Positions 1 to 8,233 of a DNA stretch of 64,000 nt are shown here, in pieces. Position numbers and translations under genes: made by a program. Below the pieces are notes generated by a model, which saw only the letters and a list, made by a program, of their open reading frames with translations, ran no database searches and was not told where the DNA came from. This DNA is from DUZB01 sp963747555. GTDB lineage: Bacteria; Desulfobacterota; DSM-4660; Desulfatiglandales; Desulfatiglandaceae. The stretch's first letter is position 1. Every line of letters begins with the position of its first letter. The stretch spans positions 1 to 64,000 of the forward strand of contig CAVVFZ010000005.1 in NCBI GenBank assembly GCA_963747555.1, read 5' to 3'.

Positions 1-130
1 CCTTATTTTTAAGATATCCATGCTTATTGAAGTCGGAAATCAATTTCTGCTGAACTCTATAGGTTGTCTCTGGACACTCTTGCCACCAAACCGCACGGGC
101 GTCTGGAAAAATTACTTGTGGGTTCTTCAA
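1..130 (-). CDS. possible 5' end of an unrecognised gene running off the left edge
   Basis: Reading leftwards from a TTG at 128-130, one frame stays open for 43 codons to the window edge after a TAG at 137-139. The predicted peptide is rich in ordinary residues (it contains FPDARAVWWQECP) and looks protein-like, but I recognise no family and there is no clear ribosome-binding site. It could be the start of a gene or the interior of a broken one. Support is only an open frame of modest length. Confidence 0.2.
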   Translation of the reverse strand, partial: MKNPQVIFPDARAVWWQECPETTYRVQQKLISDFNKHGYLKNK

Positions 131-150
131 GTATTTCTAGAGCCGAAATG

Positions 151-387
151 TCAGTAGACCAACCACAGGGCAACGGACGGCATATACAGTCCGTTGCCCT
201 GTTCTTTGCTAAGAAGGGCGATAAAGATCGCGGACTTCGATGACCTCATGAGGTTTTTAATATCTTTTTTAAGAACGTTCAGATCACCGGGATTGTCTCC
301 ATGCTCCACCTTGATCTTAAAGGGCGGGGTCGCGGATGGGGGAGGCTCATCTGATTGAATAAAAATTTCCCCGGTCACTCTGGGCAA
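151..387 (-). CDS. possible gene fragment, unrecognised (78 aa)
   Basis: An open frame of 78 codons reads leftwards from the point where the BrxL-like homology on the other strand stops. Its middle part (VTGEIFIQSDEPPP through to about residue 60) has plausible amino acid composition. Its last 20 residues are encoded by a perfect inverted repeat, so the true end may be earlier. There is no recognisable family and no ribosome-binding site. It may be the tail of a gene whose body was lost when the locus was rearranged. It could also be chance. Confidence 0.22.
   Translation of the reverse strand: MPRVTGEIFIQSDEPPPSATPPFKIKVEHGDNPGDLNVLKKDIKNLMRSSKSAIFIALLSKEQGNGLYMPSVALWLVY
165..202. repeat. 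14-bp perfect inverted repeat (hairpin)
   Basis: The arm ACAGGGCAACGGAC (165-178) and its exact reverse complement (189-202) flank a 10-base loop. The stem is strong enough for a terminator, but neither side has a convincing T-run; the + strand side continues TTCTTTGC. It could be a terminator, a protein-binding palindrome or a mobile-element remnant. Confidence 0.5.
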
Positions 388-738
388 AAGAGGACCTTAA
401 CTACCACATCCACATCGTAGAACTTCATAACACCGGTCCCACAAAGGCCATGACCCTCACCGCGTTTGTGGCCCTCTGTTCCGCCGTATTGGGGAAATCG
501 GTTCAGTCCCAGTTGGTGGTGTTGGGGAGCATGAGCCTGGGCGGCAGTATTGTGCCGGTCCAGAACCTGGCTGAGTCCCTTCAGGTGGCCTTTGATGCCG
601 GGGCAAAACGGATATCTGTTGCCCATGGCCAGTGTGGGGGATATCGCCAGTATCCCGGGAGAATTGTTTGCCAAGTTTCAGACAGGTTTCTATGCAGATC
701 CGCAGGATGCGGTGTTTAAGGCCCTGGGGGTGGAGTGA
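387..738 (+). pseudogene. brxL: C-terminal remnant of a BrxL/Lon-like ATP-dependent protease
   Basis: About 116 codons match the C-terminal Lon-type proteolytic domain of BrxL (the Lon-like protein of BREX phage-defence loci, also in the TIGR02688 group). Visible blocks are YHIHIVELHNTGPTKAMTL, VVLGSMSLGG with the expected catalytic serine, NLAESLQVAFDAGAKRI, LLPMAS, PGELFAKFQTGFYADP and the typical ending VFKALGVE. Homology stops abruptly near 385, where an in-frame stop (360-362) lies upstream, so the AAA domain and the rest of the protein (normally around 700 residues) are missing. One extra base near 615 shifts the frame between AKRI and LLPM; removing it gives an uninterrupted tail. No other BREX gene is in the window. 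It is a decayed defence-island remnant or a misassembled junction. Confidence 0.8.
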
Positions 739-778
739 GAGAGATTTTGTCTTTCTCTCAAATACCGGTGAATGTCGT

Positions 779-2122
779 TCAGGCCAAAGGTTCGACGATT
801 TCGCCGACCACGTCGTAATCGTGGGCTTCGGTGATGCGGACCGGCATGATCTCACCGAGACGGCCCACCCCTTCGTTGATCAATACCCGACGGTCCACCT
901 CCGGCGCCATTCCCGCCGTTCTTCCGCACAAGAGCAGGTCTGTTTCGGGACAGGGGCCTTCCATGAGTACAGGGAAAACCTTTCCTATCATTTTCCGGTT
1001 CTTTTTCCTGGAGATGCGGGCCTGGAGAGCCATGAGTTCCGCACGCCTATTCTCCGCAATATCCGGGGCGACGAGGGGTGTGAGCCTCGCCGCCGGAGTT
1101 CCTTTTTCCGGGCTGTACACAAACACTCCGAGATGGTCGAATTCAGCCTTTTCTACGAATCCTCGCATCTGCTGGAACATGGTCTCCGTTTCCCCGGGAA
1201 AACCGACCATCAGCGTGGTCCGAATACTCATCTCCCTCTTTCTGCGCCGTATTCTCGCGATCAATTGCGCCGGCGTTTCCCCTCCGGGATCTCTTCCCAT
1301 GGCGCGCAGGATGCGGGAATCGCTGTGTTGCAGCGGCAGATCCAGATAGGGGGCTATTCTTTCCCGCGATTCCATGAGATCGAGAAGCCTTTCCGAAATC
1401 CCTTGTGGATGAAGATACAAAAGCCTGATCCAGGCAATATCGTCAAGGTCGGCCAGTTTTTCCAGGAGGTCTTCAAGAAGAGGACCGTTTTTCATGTCTT
1501 TCCCGTAGTAACTGGTATCCTGCGCGATGAGATTGATTTCTTTGACTCCCCGCGCCGCCATTTCCCTGGCTTCCAGGAGCAATGATTCTATCTGCCGGCT
1601 ACGAAAAGATCCCCGCAGGTTCGGGATGATGCAATAGGAACATTTGTGAGAACATCCCTCCCCGATCCTGAGATAGCTGGTATAAAAAGGCGTTGTCTGG
1701 ATTCTCGGCAGCCGATGATCCGGCAGGCGGGTGGGCTTTCCGATATAGAAGGGGATCGTGCCCGATTTCGCTTCGCTAACGGCCTGACTGATCCGGTCTA
1801 TCTCCCCCGTGCCGATCCAGGCATCTACTTCCGGGATTTCCTGCAGGAGTTTGTAGCCGTAACGCTGCACAAAACAGCCGGCGACGATCAGACGCTTCAA
1901 TTTGCCGGTGGTTTTCAGTTTGGCCGTCTCCAGGATCGTATCGATGCTCTCTTCCACAGCGGTCTCCAGAAATCCACAGGTGTTGATGAGGACGATATCC
2001 GCCTCTTCGATCTGTTCCGTGGGTTCCAGTCCGGATGTGTGGAGCATCCCTAACATATGTTCACTGTCCACAAGATTCTTGGCGCACCCAAGACTGATCA
2101 GGAAAAGTTTTTCTTTATGCAT
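779..2122 (-). CDS. rimO: ribosomal protein S12 methylthiotransferase RimO
   Basis: This 447-residue protein has the full RimO layout. The N-terminal UPF0004 domain carries the auxiliary-cluster cysteines C13 (SLGCAKN), C49 (NTCG) and C83 (AGC). The radical SAM CxxxCxxC motif is C157, C161 and C164 (GCSHKCSYC). A C-terminal TRAM-like region ends DYDVVGEIVEP. RimO uses S-adenosylmethionine and a sulfur donor to add a methylthio group to the beta-carbon of the conserved aspartate of ribosomal protein S12. The length is normal and the ATG start at 2122 precedes a good core. It differs from the MiaB paralogue at 33.5-34.9 kb by the SLGCAKN signature. It stands alone, divergent from the next gene. 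Confidence 0.97.
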   Translation of the reverse strand: MHKEKLFLISLGCAKNLVDSEHMLGMLHTSGLEPTEQIEEADIVLINTCGFLETAVEESIDTILETAKLKTTGKLKRLIVAGCFVQRYGYKLLQEIPEVDAWIGTGEIDRISQAVSEAKSGTIPFYIGKPTRLPDHRLPRIQTTPFYTSYLRIGEGCSHKCSYCIIPNLRGSFRSRQIESLLLEAREMAARGVKEINLIAQDTSYYGKDMKNGPLLEDLLEKLADLDDIAWIRLLYLHPQGISERLLDLMESRERIAPYLDLPLQHSDSRILRAMGRDPGGETPAQLIARIRRRKREMSIRTTLMVGFPGETETMFQQMRGFVEKAEFDHLGVFVYSPEKGTPAARLTPLVAPDIAENRRAELMALQARISRKKNRKMIGKVFPVLMEGPCPETDLLLCGRTAGMAPEVDRRVLINEGVGRLGEIMPVRITEAHDYDVVGEIVEPLA

Positions 2123-2244
2123 ATCGGTTCCGGGTTTTCGAGATGATGGTTCCTGTTTAAAAGGGTTGAAATAGCCATCGGAATTTATATATTAGGACGC
2201 ATGTAAATACAATATCCTATTTCGGAACCACCCGAACGCCCCTC

Positions 2245-3291
2245 ATGTCAAAAGCTGATAAATGGATGGATAGCCCTGCTCCGCGAAAATGCTCTTCTGC
2301 ATCCCACCGTGATCCCGAACGGTTGCTCTCATCGGACGACAAGGCGCTTTTTAAGGAAGCGTGGGAGATTGCCAGAGCCGAACACGGCAACGCGTTCACA
2401 TTCTATCTCCCCGGGATGGTCAGATACGGCAACCTGCGCGGGCGATATCCGGCCCTCTCCATAACCGGGGATAAATGTCTTTTGCAATGTGAACATTGCC
2501 GCGGAAAACTGTTGACGCCCATGCTGAAAGCGGATCAGCCCGAGGCCTTTCTGAAAGCGGGTCTGGAACAAGCCCGAAAAGGGGCCAGCGGTCTGCTTCT
2601 GACCGGTGGTTCCGATGGTAAGGGACAGCTCCCCTGGGAACGGTTTTTTTCGGTTATTCAAGAACTCAGCGAAAGGACAGGGCTTTACCTCTCGGCCCAC
2701 ACCGGCTTTCCGGACCTTGATTCGTGTATCCGGCTGAAAAGAGCGGGTGTACGGCAGGGTTTGCTGGATGTAATGGGCGATGATAGGACTGCTGCCGACG
2801 TATATCATCTGGAAGGGCTCAAACCGGTCCTGCGGGGTCTGAAAGCCGTCAAAGAAAGCGGTCTTGAGCTTGTACCGCACGTGGTAGCGGGTCTCCAATA
2901 TGGCAAAATTGCCGCGGAAAAAGAGGCGCTTGAGATCATCCGGTCCTTCAACCCCAATGCCCTGGTGGTGGTTGTCCTGACCCCCCTGAAGGGGACTCCC
3001 ATGGAGGTGGTATCCTATCCCGAACCTGTGGAGGTAGCTCGTTTGATCGCATCAGCGAGGGTGATGATGCCCCATGTACCGATCTCGCTGGGCTGTGAAA
3101 GGCCGAGAAACAGGGATGGATGGCTGATGGAAAAGCTGGCCGTCCGCGCAGGCGCCACCAGGATGGCCGTATGGTCCGACGGGGCCATTGAGGAAGCCTG
3201 CAGACTTGGTCTCAAACCGAGGTTTCAGGCCACCTGTTGCTCTGTTTCATTTCAAGGGAATTTTTCGTTTGATTTCAGGAAAGAATCATAA
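2245..3291 (+). CDS. radical SAM protein, COG1856 type (biotin-synthase homologue)
   Basis: This is a 348-residue radical SAM protein with C78, C82 and C85 in CLLQCEHC. Further blocks are SITGDKC just before the cluster, LLTGGSDGKG (about 118-127), SAHTGFPD, a VPHVVAGLQYGK stretch, LTPLKGTPM and a cysteine pair near the end (ATCCSV). This combination matches the uncharacterised biotin-synthase-like group COG1856. Some two-component lipoyl synthases (LipS1/LipS2) have been drawn from biotin-synthase-like radical SAM proteins, but I cannot place this one there from sequence alone. The two late cysteines are typical of the group and could bind a second iron-sulfur cluster. No lipoate ligase or partner lies next to it. 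It is divergent from rimO, with about 120 bases between. Confidence 0.75.
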   Translation: MSKADKWMDSPAPRKCSSASHRDPERLLSSDDKALFKEAWEIARAEHGNAFTFYLPGMVRYGNLRGRYPALSITGDKCLLQCEHCRGKLLTPMLKADQPEAFLKAGLEQARKGASGLLLTGGSDGKGQLPWERFFSVIQELSERTGLYLSAHTGFPDLDSCIRLKRAGVRQGLLDVMGDDRTAADVYHLEGLKPVLRGLKAVKESGLELVPHVVAGLQYGKIAAEKEALEIIRSFNPNALVVVVLTPLKGTPMEVVSYPEPVEVARLIASARVMMPHVPISLGCERPRNRDGWLMEKLAVRAGATRMAVWSDGAIEEACRLGLKPRFQATCCSVSFQGNFSFDFRKES

Positions 3292-3337
3292 AGGAAACCC
3301 TCGAAAACCAGACAGGAATCATTCTGGACAGCATCAC

Positions 3338-3805
3338 CTAAGGCGTTTTAACCACGAGGACGGCCGTTCCTTCAATGGCCCTCACGAGCTTTACGCTGAT
3401 ATCCCCTTTGACGAATTCTTCCGCTTTGGAGAGTTTTTTTCTTCCGATGACCACCAACTGGGCCTGCCTGTTTTTTACTTGCTCGATAATCCCCTCTGCG
3501 ATGGTGGCATACGAGGTGGTCACCAGATCAATTTCGATGCGGTCGGGTGGACATCCATTCTCGATTAGTTTGTCTCTGGCGTTGTTGAGAAGACCATACA
3601 TCCTTTCCGGTTGCTGCCGGGTGAATTTCCGTCCCATAAGCTCCTCGGAGGCCATTGGTTTCCTGTAAAAATGCACCAGAACAACGTTCCATCCTCCATT
3701 GCAGAGAGCCATATTGGATAAAAAATCCAGTGCGGCGTTCGAACTGACCGAATCATTCAGTGCGACAAGAGCGCATTTTTTTACCTGTTCCAAAACTGCC
3801 TCCAT
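3338..3805 (-). CDS. universal stress protein (UspA family)
   Basis: This 155-residue single Usp domain has an N-terminal beta strand leading into ALNDSVSSNAALDFL and a C-terminal VVIGRKKLSKAEEF...AVLVVKTP. The nucleotide-binding signature G-x2-G-x9-G-S/T is degenerate: GRKK lacks the second glycine and GDIS replaces GS/T, so it may not bind ATP like the canonical type. It is the last gene of a minus-strand group with a kinase-like gene and a GAF gene. The spacing to the kinase-like gene is 37 bases, which suggests co-transcription and a shared stress or signalling role. Confidence 0.85.
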   Translation of the reverse strand: MEAVLEQVKKCALVALNDSVSSNAALDFLSNMALCNGGWNVVLVHFYRKPMASEELMGRKFTRQQPERMYGLLNNARDKLIENGCPPDRIEIDLVTTSYATIAEGIIEQVKNRQAQLVVIGRKKLSKAEEFVKGDISVKLVRAIEGTAVLVVKTP

Positions 3806-3842
3806 TCTGGAGCGTCAAGTCCGCGACGTATGGCCTGCCGTC

Positions 3843-4757
3843 TCATTCAAAAAAGGAATCAATGCACCGAGCTACATCTTCGATGATTTCATCCGCAGAT
3901 TCATAAAACAGTTCCGCACCAACCGAAAAGTGTGCCAGAATATCATTAAGCGGCATGGGGATGTATGGGTAGAGTTTTCTCAGGTTCAGAAACCGCCACT
4001 GATGTAAAATGGAAAAATCGTTCGTGTCCATTTGTTCTCTGAGGTTCCCATAGGTAGAGATGTCGTTTTGAATCATGTATTTATCGTGAAAACCCTTTCC
4101 CACGGAATACAGCAGGATATTGCCGAGTCCATAGAGATCCAGGCTGAATGGGTTTTCACTGGTTTCATAGTCGTAATCAAAATCGATCCACACGTAATTT
4201 CCGGAATCCCGTTCCATGATAATGTGATCATTGCGTATGTCGCCGTGCCTGTAGCCGTTGGCGTGAAGGAAGCGAATGCCTTTAAAGGCTCTTACTATTT
4301 TTTTGAGGATTCCGGGAAATATTTCATGAAAATAGGGTTCGTGTTCCATGGCGAGCGATTCGATGTAGTGATAAAAACTGGGCCCCTGCACGATATCCAG
4401 CACGCGGACATTATTGTTCATGCTGTCCCTGCAGGACGTTCCCTGCATGAAGGACGGCTGATCCCGCACAAGCTCCAGAATACGTCCTTCCTTTTCAGGA
4501 TTTCTGAAACACCGGATTCTTACCCCGCTCAGAATCACATCGAACGTTTCAAAAAACGCGAGTTTAACAATTTTTTTCTCTCCGGATTTCAGATCTATGA
4601 CCCTCTTCACCCAATACTTCGGGTCGGTCATCCCGAAACGCCGCTCCTGTTCATGGCCTTTTACAAGATAATTTCGGCCTCCAACAAAAAGGACATCACC
4701 ATAATCGATGGAGGAAAAATCGGACGTGTCTGTTATAACGGTCTTCAGGTCTTCCAA
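3843..4757 (-). CDS. protein-kinase-fold protein, function unknown
   Basis: The 304-residue protein shows a eukaryotic-type kinase fold. The catalytic loop is HGDIRNDHI (H171, D173, N176, equivalent to HRDxxxxN). The metal-binding IDFDYDY has D192 and D194 replacing the usual DFG. A candidate ATP lysine is K65 in IVKLAFFETF. There is no clear glycine-rich loop, though VGGRNYLVKG near residue 25-34 could serve. This resembles bacterial small-molecule and RIO/WaaP-like kinases more than Hanks kinases; the substrate is unknown. The start is probably the TTG at 4757, preceded by GAGGGG. It overlaps the upstream GAF gene by 13 bases, so the two are translationally coupled. Confidence 0.72.
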   Translation of the reverse strand: MEDLKTVITDTSDFSSIDYGDVLFVGGRNYLVKGHEQERRFGMTDPKYWVKRVIDLKSGEKKIVKLAFFETFDVILSGVRIRCFRNPEKEGRILELVRDQPSFMQGTSCRDSMNNNVRVLDIVQGPSFYHYIESLAMEHEPYFHEIFPGILKKIVRAFKGIRFLHANGYRHGDIRNDHIIMERDSGNYVWIDFDYDYETSENPFSLDLYGLGNILLYSVGKGFHDKYMIQNDISTYGNLREQMDTNDFSILHQWRFLNLRKLYPYIPMPLNDILAHFSVGAELFYESADEIIEDVARCIDSFFE

Positions 4758-5323
4758 CGATACCCCTCAAGCATTCTCGAAGGAAGACATTCAATGGCGC
4801 TCCGGACTTGATCCAGAAAATTCTTCAGACCGTTGTTTTCAATGACCAGTCCGAGATGCTCCGCCATGACGGCCAGGGTCTCCACATCTTCATCATGGAG
4901 AGGGATGTTGTCCGTCAGATAGATCCTGATCAGGCCGATTGCTTCGGTCCTGAACTGAATGGGTATGGACAGCATGGAGACGATGCCTTCTTTCGCCGCG
5001 GCTTCCGGGTATTGCACGCGCGGATCATTTTGCATATCCTGGATGAAGACCGGAGAACCGGTGACAAAGGATGTATACCTTTCATCTACCAGGAGGGGAC
5101 CTTTATCCAGATAATCTCCGCTCACGCCGTAGCTGCTCACGGGAAAAAGCTGCTTTTCATTCTCGTCGAAGAGCATGATGGTGCACCCTTTCGCGTCGAA
5201 GGTCCTGGTTGTCCCTTCCGCCAGGTGACTGATGAGTACATCCGGATTCTCATAAGTGGAAATGGCATGGCTGATGGCGCGGAACTGTTTCAGATAAAAT
5301 TTTCGTTTGGGACTTTTTTCCAT
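4745..5323 (-). CDS. GAF-domain sensor protein
   Basis: This 192-residue protein is essentially one GAF domain (about residues 22-160). It contains DAKGCTIMLFDENEKQLFPV, a central Y...F insert with PVFIQDMQNDPR, and IVSMLSIPIQFRTEAIGLIRIY. There is no output domain; the protein ends in a short helical tail, so it probably binds a small ligand (cyclic nucleotide, haem or other) and acts on a partner. The ATG has a good AGGAGA site 8 bases upstream. The next gene, a kinase-like protein, overlaps its end by 13 bases and is the obvious partner. The ligand cannot be predicted. Confidence 0.85.
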   Translation of the reverse strand: MEKSPKRKFYLKQFRAISHAISTYENPDVLISHLAEGTTRTFDAKGCTIMLFDENEKQLFPVSSYGVSGDYLDKGPLLVDERYTSFVTGSPVFIQDMQNDPRVQYPEAAAKEGIVSMLSIPIQFRTEAIGLIRIYLTDNIPLHDEDVETLAVMAEHLGLVIENNGLKNFLDQVRSAIECLPSRMLEGYRWKT

Positions 5324-5486
5324 CGCTTGATCTCCTGTATTTGGAACCGGTTCAATTTTACAAGATCAAAGCCGAGTTTGTAAATAACTACTTGAAAAAA
5401 TCGATGAAGCAGGAGTAAATAACAAGGGAAAGATGACGATCTGTATCTGTCGAATATTTTCAGAAATCGATCGGAGAGATTGCGGT

Positions 5487-6560
5487 ATGAAAGTTTTAAA
5501 GAGGAGCATTGCAGGGGTGATCGTGTTGGTCTTGATTGCCGGAGGCTTCTTGCTCAAAACCTATTCCGACGCCGGGGAATTCAAGGAGATCAAAGCCCGC
5601 TTCAACGGCAATTGTCACACAATAACAGGGGTTCTAAGCTCCGAGGATATTGCCGTGGATAGGAAATCCGGCATGGCGTTTATCTCCTCTACGGATCGAA
5701 GGAGCCTGTGGTCCAATGGCGGCAGGGCAGGGCGGGGCAGCATATTCGGCCTTGATCTGAACAGTCCGGATTCCAAGCTGATTCCTTTCCCTACGGGTTT
5801 TGCCAGGGAATTCAACCCCCATGGAATCGGGTTATGGCGCGAAGAAGACGGAAAGCTGATGCTCTTCGCGGTAAATCATACTCGAGAAGGGCATTTCATT
5901 GAAATTTTTGAAAAAGAGGGAGATAGGCTGATCCATCGGGAATCGATCACCGATCCTCTCATGCACAGCCCGAACGACGTTGCTCCAACCGGGGCCCGAA
6001 CCTTTTACGTTACCAATGATCATGGCTACACGACGAGATTTGGACGAATGATAGAGGAATATCTGCCATTGGCCAAGAGCTTTGTTCTCTATTTTGATGG
6101 GAACGCTTTTAAAATGGTTGCCGAAGGACTGGCCTATGCCAACGGCATCAACCTGAACACCGATGGCACGGCGGTGTACGTGGCCGCAACCGTGGGGCAC
6201 GAAGTCCTGGTGTATGACAGGGAGAGAGAAAACGGGAACCTGACCCTCCGGCACACCATTGGTTTGGGAACCGGGCCCGATAATATAGATGTGGATGAAA
6301 AGGGGGACCTGTGGATCGGTTGCCATCCCAAACTTCTTACTTTTGTGGCCTATTCCAAAGATGCTGAAAAATTATCGCCAAGCCAGGTGATCAAGGTTGG
6401 ATTACAGGGACCTGGAAAATTCAACGTGGAAGAAATTTATCTGGACACCGGGGAATCGCTCTCGGGATCCAGCGTGGCGGCCGCTTTTGAAGATACACTG
6501 CTCATCGGATCTGTTTTCGATAAGAAATTTCTCCGTTGCAGCCTTCCGAAAGCGCTTTAA
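5487..6560 (+). CDS. paraoxonase/arylesterase-family (PON-like) lactonase
   Basis: The 357-residue product has an N-terminal hydrophobic anchor or signal (residues 7-23) followed by a six-bladed propeller of the PON family. The calcium and catalytic residues of human PON1 are present at nearly the same numbers: E53-D54 (SSED), H112 (NPHG), H131 (VNHT), N163-D164 (PND), N219 (ANGIN) and D265-N266 (DNID). The ending motif LWIGCHP is also typical. PON enzymes are calcium-dependent lactonases and arylesterases. An acyl-homoserine or other lactone substrate is possible but not shown. The start at 5487 is chosen because GAGAGA precedes it and the signal segment begins there. A fatty-acid-hydroxylase gene follows after 59 bases. 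Confidence 0.85.
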   Translation: MKVLKRSIAGVIVLVLIAGGFLLKTYSDAGEFKEIKARFNGNCHTITGVLSSEDIAVDRKSGMAFISSTDRRSLWSNGGRAGRGSIFGLDLNSPDSKLIPFPTGFAREFNPHGIGLWREEDGKLMLFAVNHTREGHFIEIFEKEGDRLIHRESITDPLMHSPNDVAPTGARTFYVTNDHGYTTRFGRMIEEYLPLAKSFVLYFDGNAFKMVAEGLAYANGINLNTDGTAVYVAATVGHEVLVYDRERENGNLTLRHTIGLGTGPDNIDVDEKGDLWIGCHPKLLTFVAYSKDAEKLSPSQVIKVGLQGPGKFNVEEIYLDTGESLSGSSVAAAFEDTLLIGSVFDKKFLRCSLPKAL

Positions 6561-6619
6561 ATTATATTTGTAAATATATTATTCGAACCCTTGTATCCGG
6601 GTGAAGGGATATTTTTAAA

Positions 6620-7441
6620 ATGGAAAAGGAATCGATCATTCGGCTGGGTTTTTTTGTGGGAATATTCCTTGTCATGGCCCTCTGGGAGATGCTGGCCCCA
6701 AGGCGAAAGATGACCACATCAAAAGCAAAGCGGTGGACTTGGAACCTTGGTATCACGTTCCTTAATCCTATAATCCTCAGGCTGGTCTTTCCCGTTGCCG
6801 CCCTGGCCGTCGCGGTGAAGGCCCGGGAAAACGGGTGGGGTCTTCTCAACCTCTATGACCTGCCCTATTGGGTAAAATTTGCAGCCGGCATACTTTTTCT
6901 CGACATGGTCGTGTACCTGCAGCATCTCATGTTTCATGCCGTTCCGTTGTTCTGGAAGCTCCACATGGTGCACCACACGGACCTGGACTACGACGTGACC
7001 ACCGGATTGCGGTTTCATCCCATTGAAATTATCCTATCGATGCTCATCAAGATGATTGCCGTTGCCGCCCTGGGGCCTCCTCCCGGTGCAGTGGTGACCT
7101 TTGAAGTCATTCTCAACGGCATGGCCATGTTTAACCACGGCAACGTTCGTCTGCCTCTCGGGCTGGATCGCATCCTGAGAGGTCTGGTGGTTACTCCGGA
7201 CATGCACCGGGTTCACCACTCCATCTATCCACAGGAAACCAACAGCAATTTCGGATTCAATCTGTCCTGGTGGGATCGCTTATTCGGGACTTACAAGGCC
7301 CAGCCGACCGATGGGCATGAAGGCATGACCATCGGGCTCCGGCAGTTTCGGAAATCAAGTGAACTCACCCTGCCCAGGCTTCTTCTTCTGCCGTTTACAG
7401 GCAAACAGGGAAGTTATGCGATCAATCGGCGAGGCTCCTGA
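6620..7441 (+). CDS. fatty acid hydroxylase / sterol desaturase family membrane enzyme
   Basis: This 273-residue integral membrane protein has the di-iron histidine boxes of the family: H102LMFH106, H115MVHH119, H133 in RFHP, H173 in FNHGN and H196RVHH200. About four hydrophobic segments (residues 8-22, 45-66, 85-100, 140-170) surround them. Members are oxygen-dependent hydroxylases or desaturases of lipids, including alkylglycerol monooxygenase relatives. The substrate here is unknown, and an oxygen-dependent enzyme would be notable in an anaerobe. It probably forms an operon with the PON-like gene upstream, suggesting joint processing of a lipid or lactone. Confidence 0.85.
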   Translation: MEKESIIRLGFFVGIFLVMALWEMLAPRRKMTTSKAKRWTWNLGITFLNPIILRLVFPVAALAVAVKARENGWGLLNLYDLPYWVKFAAGILFLDMVVYLQHLMFHAVPLFWKLHMVHHTDLDYDVTTGLRFHPIEIILSMLIKMIAVAALGPPPGAVVTFEVILNGMAMFNHGNVRLPLGLDRILRGLVVTPDMHRVHHSIYPQETNSNFGFNLSWWDRLFGTYKAQPTDGHEGMTIGLRQFRKSSELTLPRLLLLPFTGKQGSYAINRRGS

Positions 7442-7470
7442 ACAGGGCAAGCCTGCAGGGGAAAAGCGTT

Positions 7471-7513
7471 TGGCCGTTAGCTGTAAGCTCTTCACTGTTT
7501 ACGCTAACGGCTG
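7471..7513. repeat. imperfect palindrome at the convergent gene junction
   Basis: GCCGTTAGC (7473-7481) pairs with GCTAACGGC (7503-7511). Past a one-base bulge, GTAA (7483-7486) pairs with TTAC just before the 3' arm. The hairpin sits between two convergent genes and may act as a bidirectional terminator, but no T-run follows. It is reminiscent of intergenic palindromic repeat elements; only this copy was noticed in the window. Confidence 0.5.
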
Positions 7514-7548
7514 AGGGCTAATAGGCGGGTCACGGCTTCACCTTTCCG

Positions 7549-8020
7549 CTATTCCACAAGCACCACGGAAAATCCTTTTGCCAGATGAAGGACTTTATGG
7601 GTGACGCTTCCGACGAAAAAATTCGGTGAGCGCCGAGAGGCCTCGTCGGCCCATGACAATCGTGTCATACCCTGTCTTGGCTTCCTCCACAATATCCCTG
7701 GCAACGCCCTTCTTCAGGACCTCCATTTTTGTCTGGATACAATCCTCCCGGAACCCCGCGTCAATCAGGACTTTTTTCGCCTTTTCCATGGCCACGCACA
7801 TCAGTTCCTTCCGTTTTTCCTCCATTCCGCAGAAATTCATCTGTTCAGAGACAAAATACGGGGTCAGACTGGGATTATTCATATCACACATGGTTTGGAT
7901 GTCGGGGAGCACACTGAAGAGCATTATACGATGGTCTAGCAGAAAGGATTTGGCCGTAAATTCCACCGCCCTCATGGCATTTTCCGAGTCATCAAAGGCT
8001 AATAGGATATTTTTTTCCAT
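7549..8020 (-). CDS. universal stress protein (UspA family), frame broken by one extra base
   Basis: The reading frame gives a Usp domain starting MEKNILLAFDDSENAMRAVEF. Near the end, a run of six A on the + strand (7616-7621) shifts the frame. With one base removed, translation continues FVGSVTHKVLHLAKGFSVVLVE and stops at 7549-7551, giving 156 residues and restoring the ATP-binding signature G-x2-G-x9-G-S (GRRGLSALTEFFVGS). The start is placed at the third ATG because GGAGG lies 5 bases upstream of it; an ATG at 8032 is also possible. It is convergent with the hydroxylase gene. Unlike the other Usp in the window, this one keeps the nucleotide-binding motif. The break is probably a homopolymer error. 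Confidence 0.85.
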
Positions 8021-8233
8021 CATCTCCTCCATTAAAAGCGAATGTTATTTTTTTTACCCTTACGGGCTGTGGAGTCCTGCGCATGGATTCTGTTTTTCTA
8101 TAGGGATGAATGTATCATGAAAAATTTGCCTGTGAAAGAACGATTTTTCTTTTTGAACGGAATTGTCCTTTTAAAGCGTGTTTTCTTATGCTATTTATAA
8201 CAAATTGTTGGTTAACAAGTGTACAGGTGTTTT

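Noticed and set aside
632..1585. Long open frame on the + strand opposite rimO
   Set aside because: It lies antisense to a complete, well conserved rimO and has no recognisable domain or ribosome-binding site.
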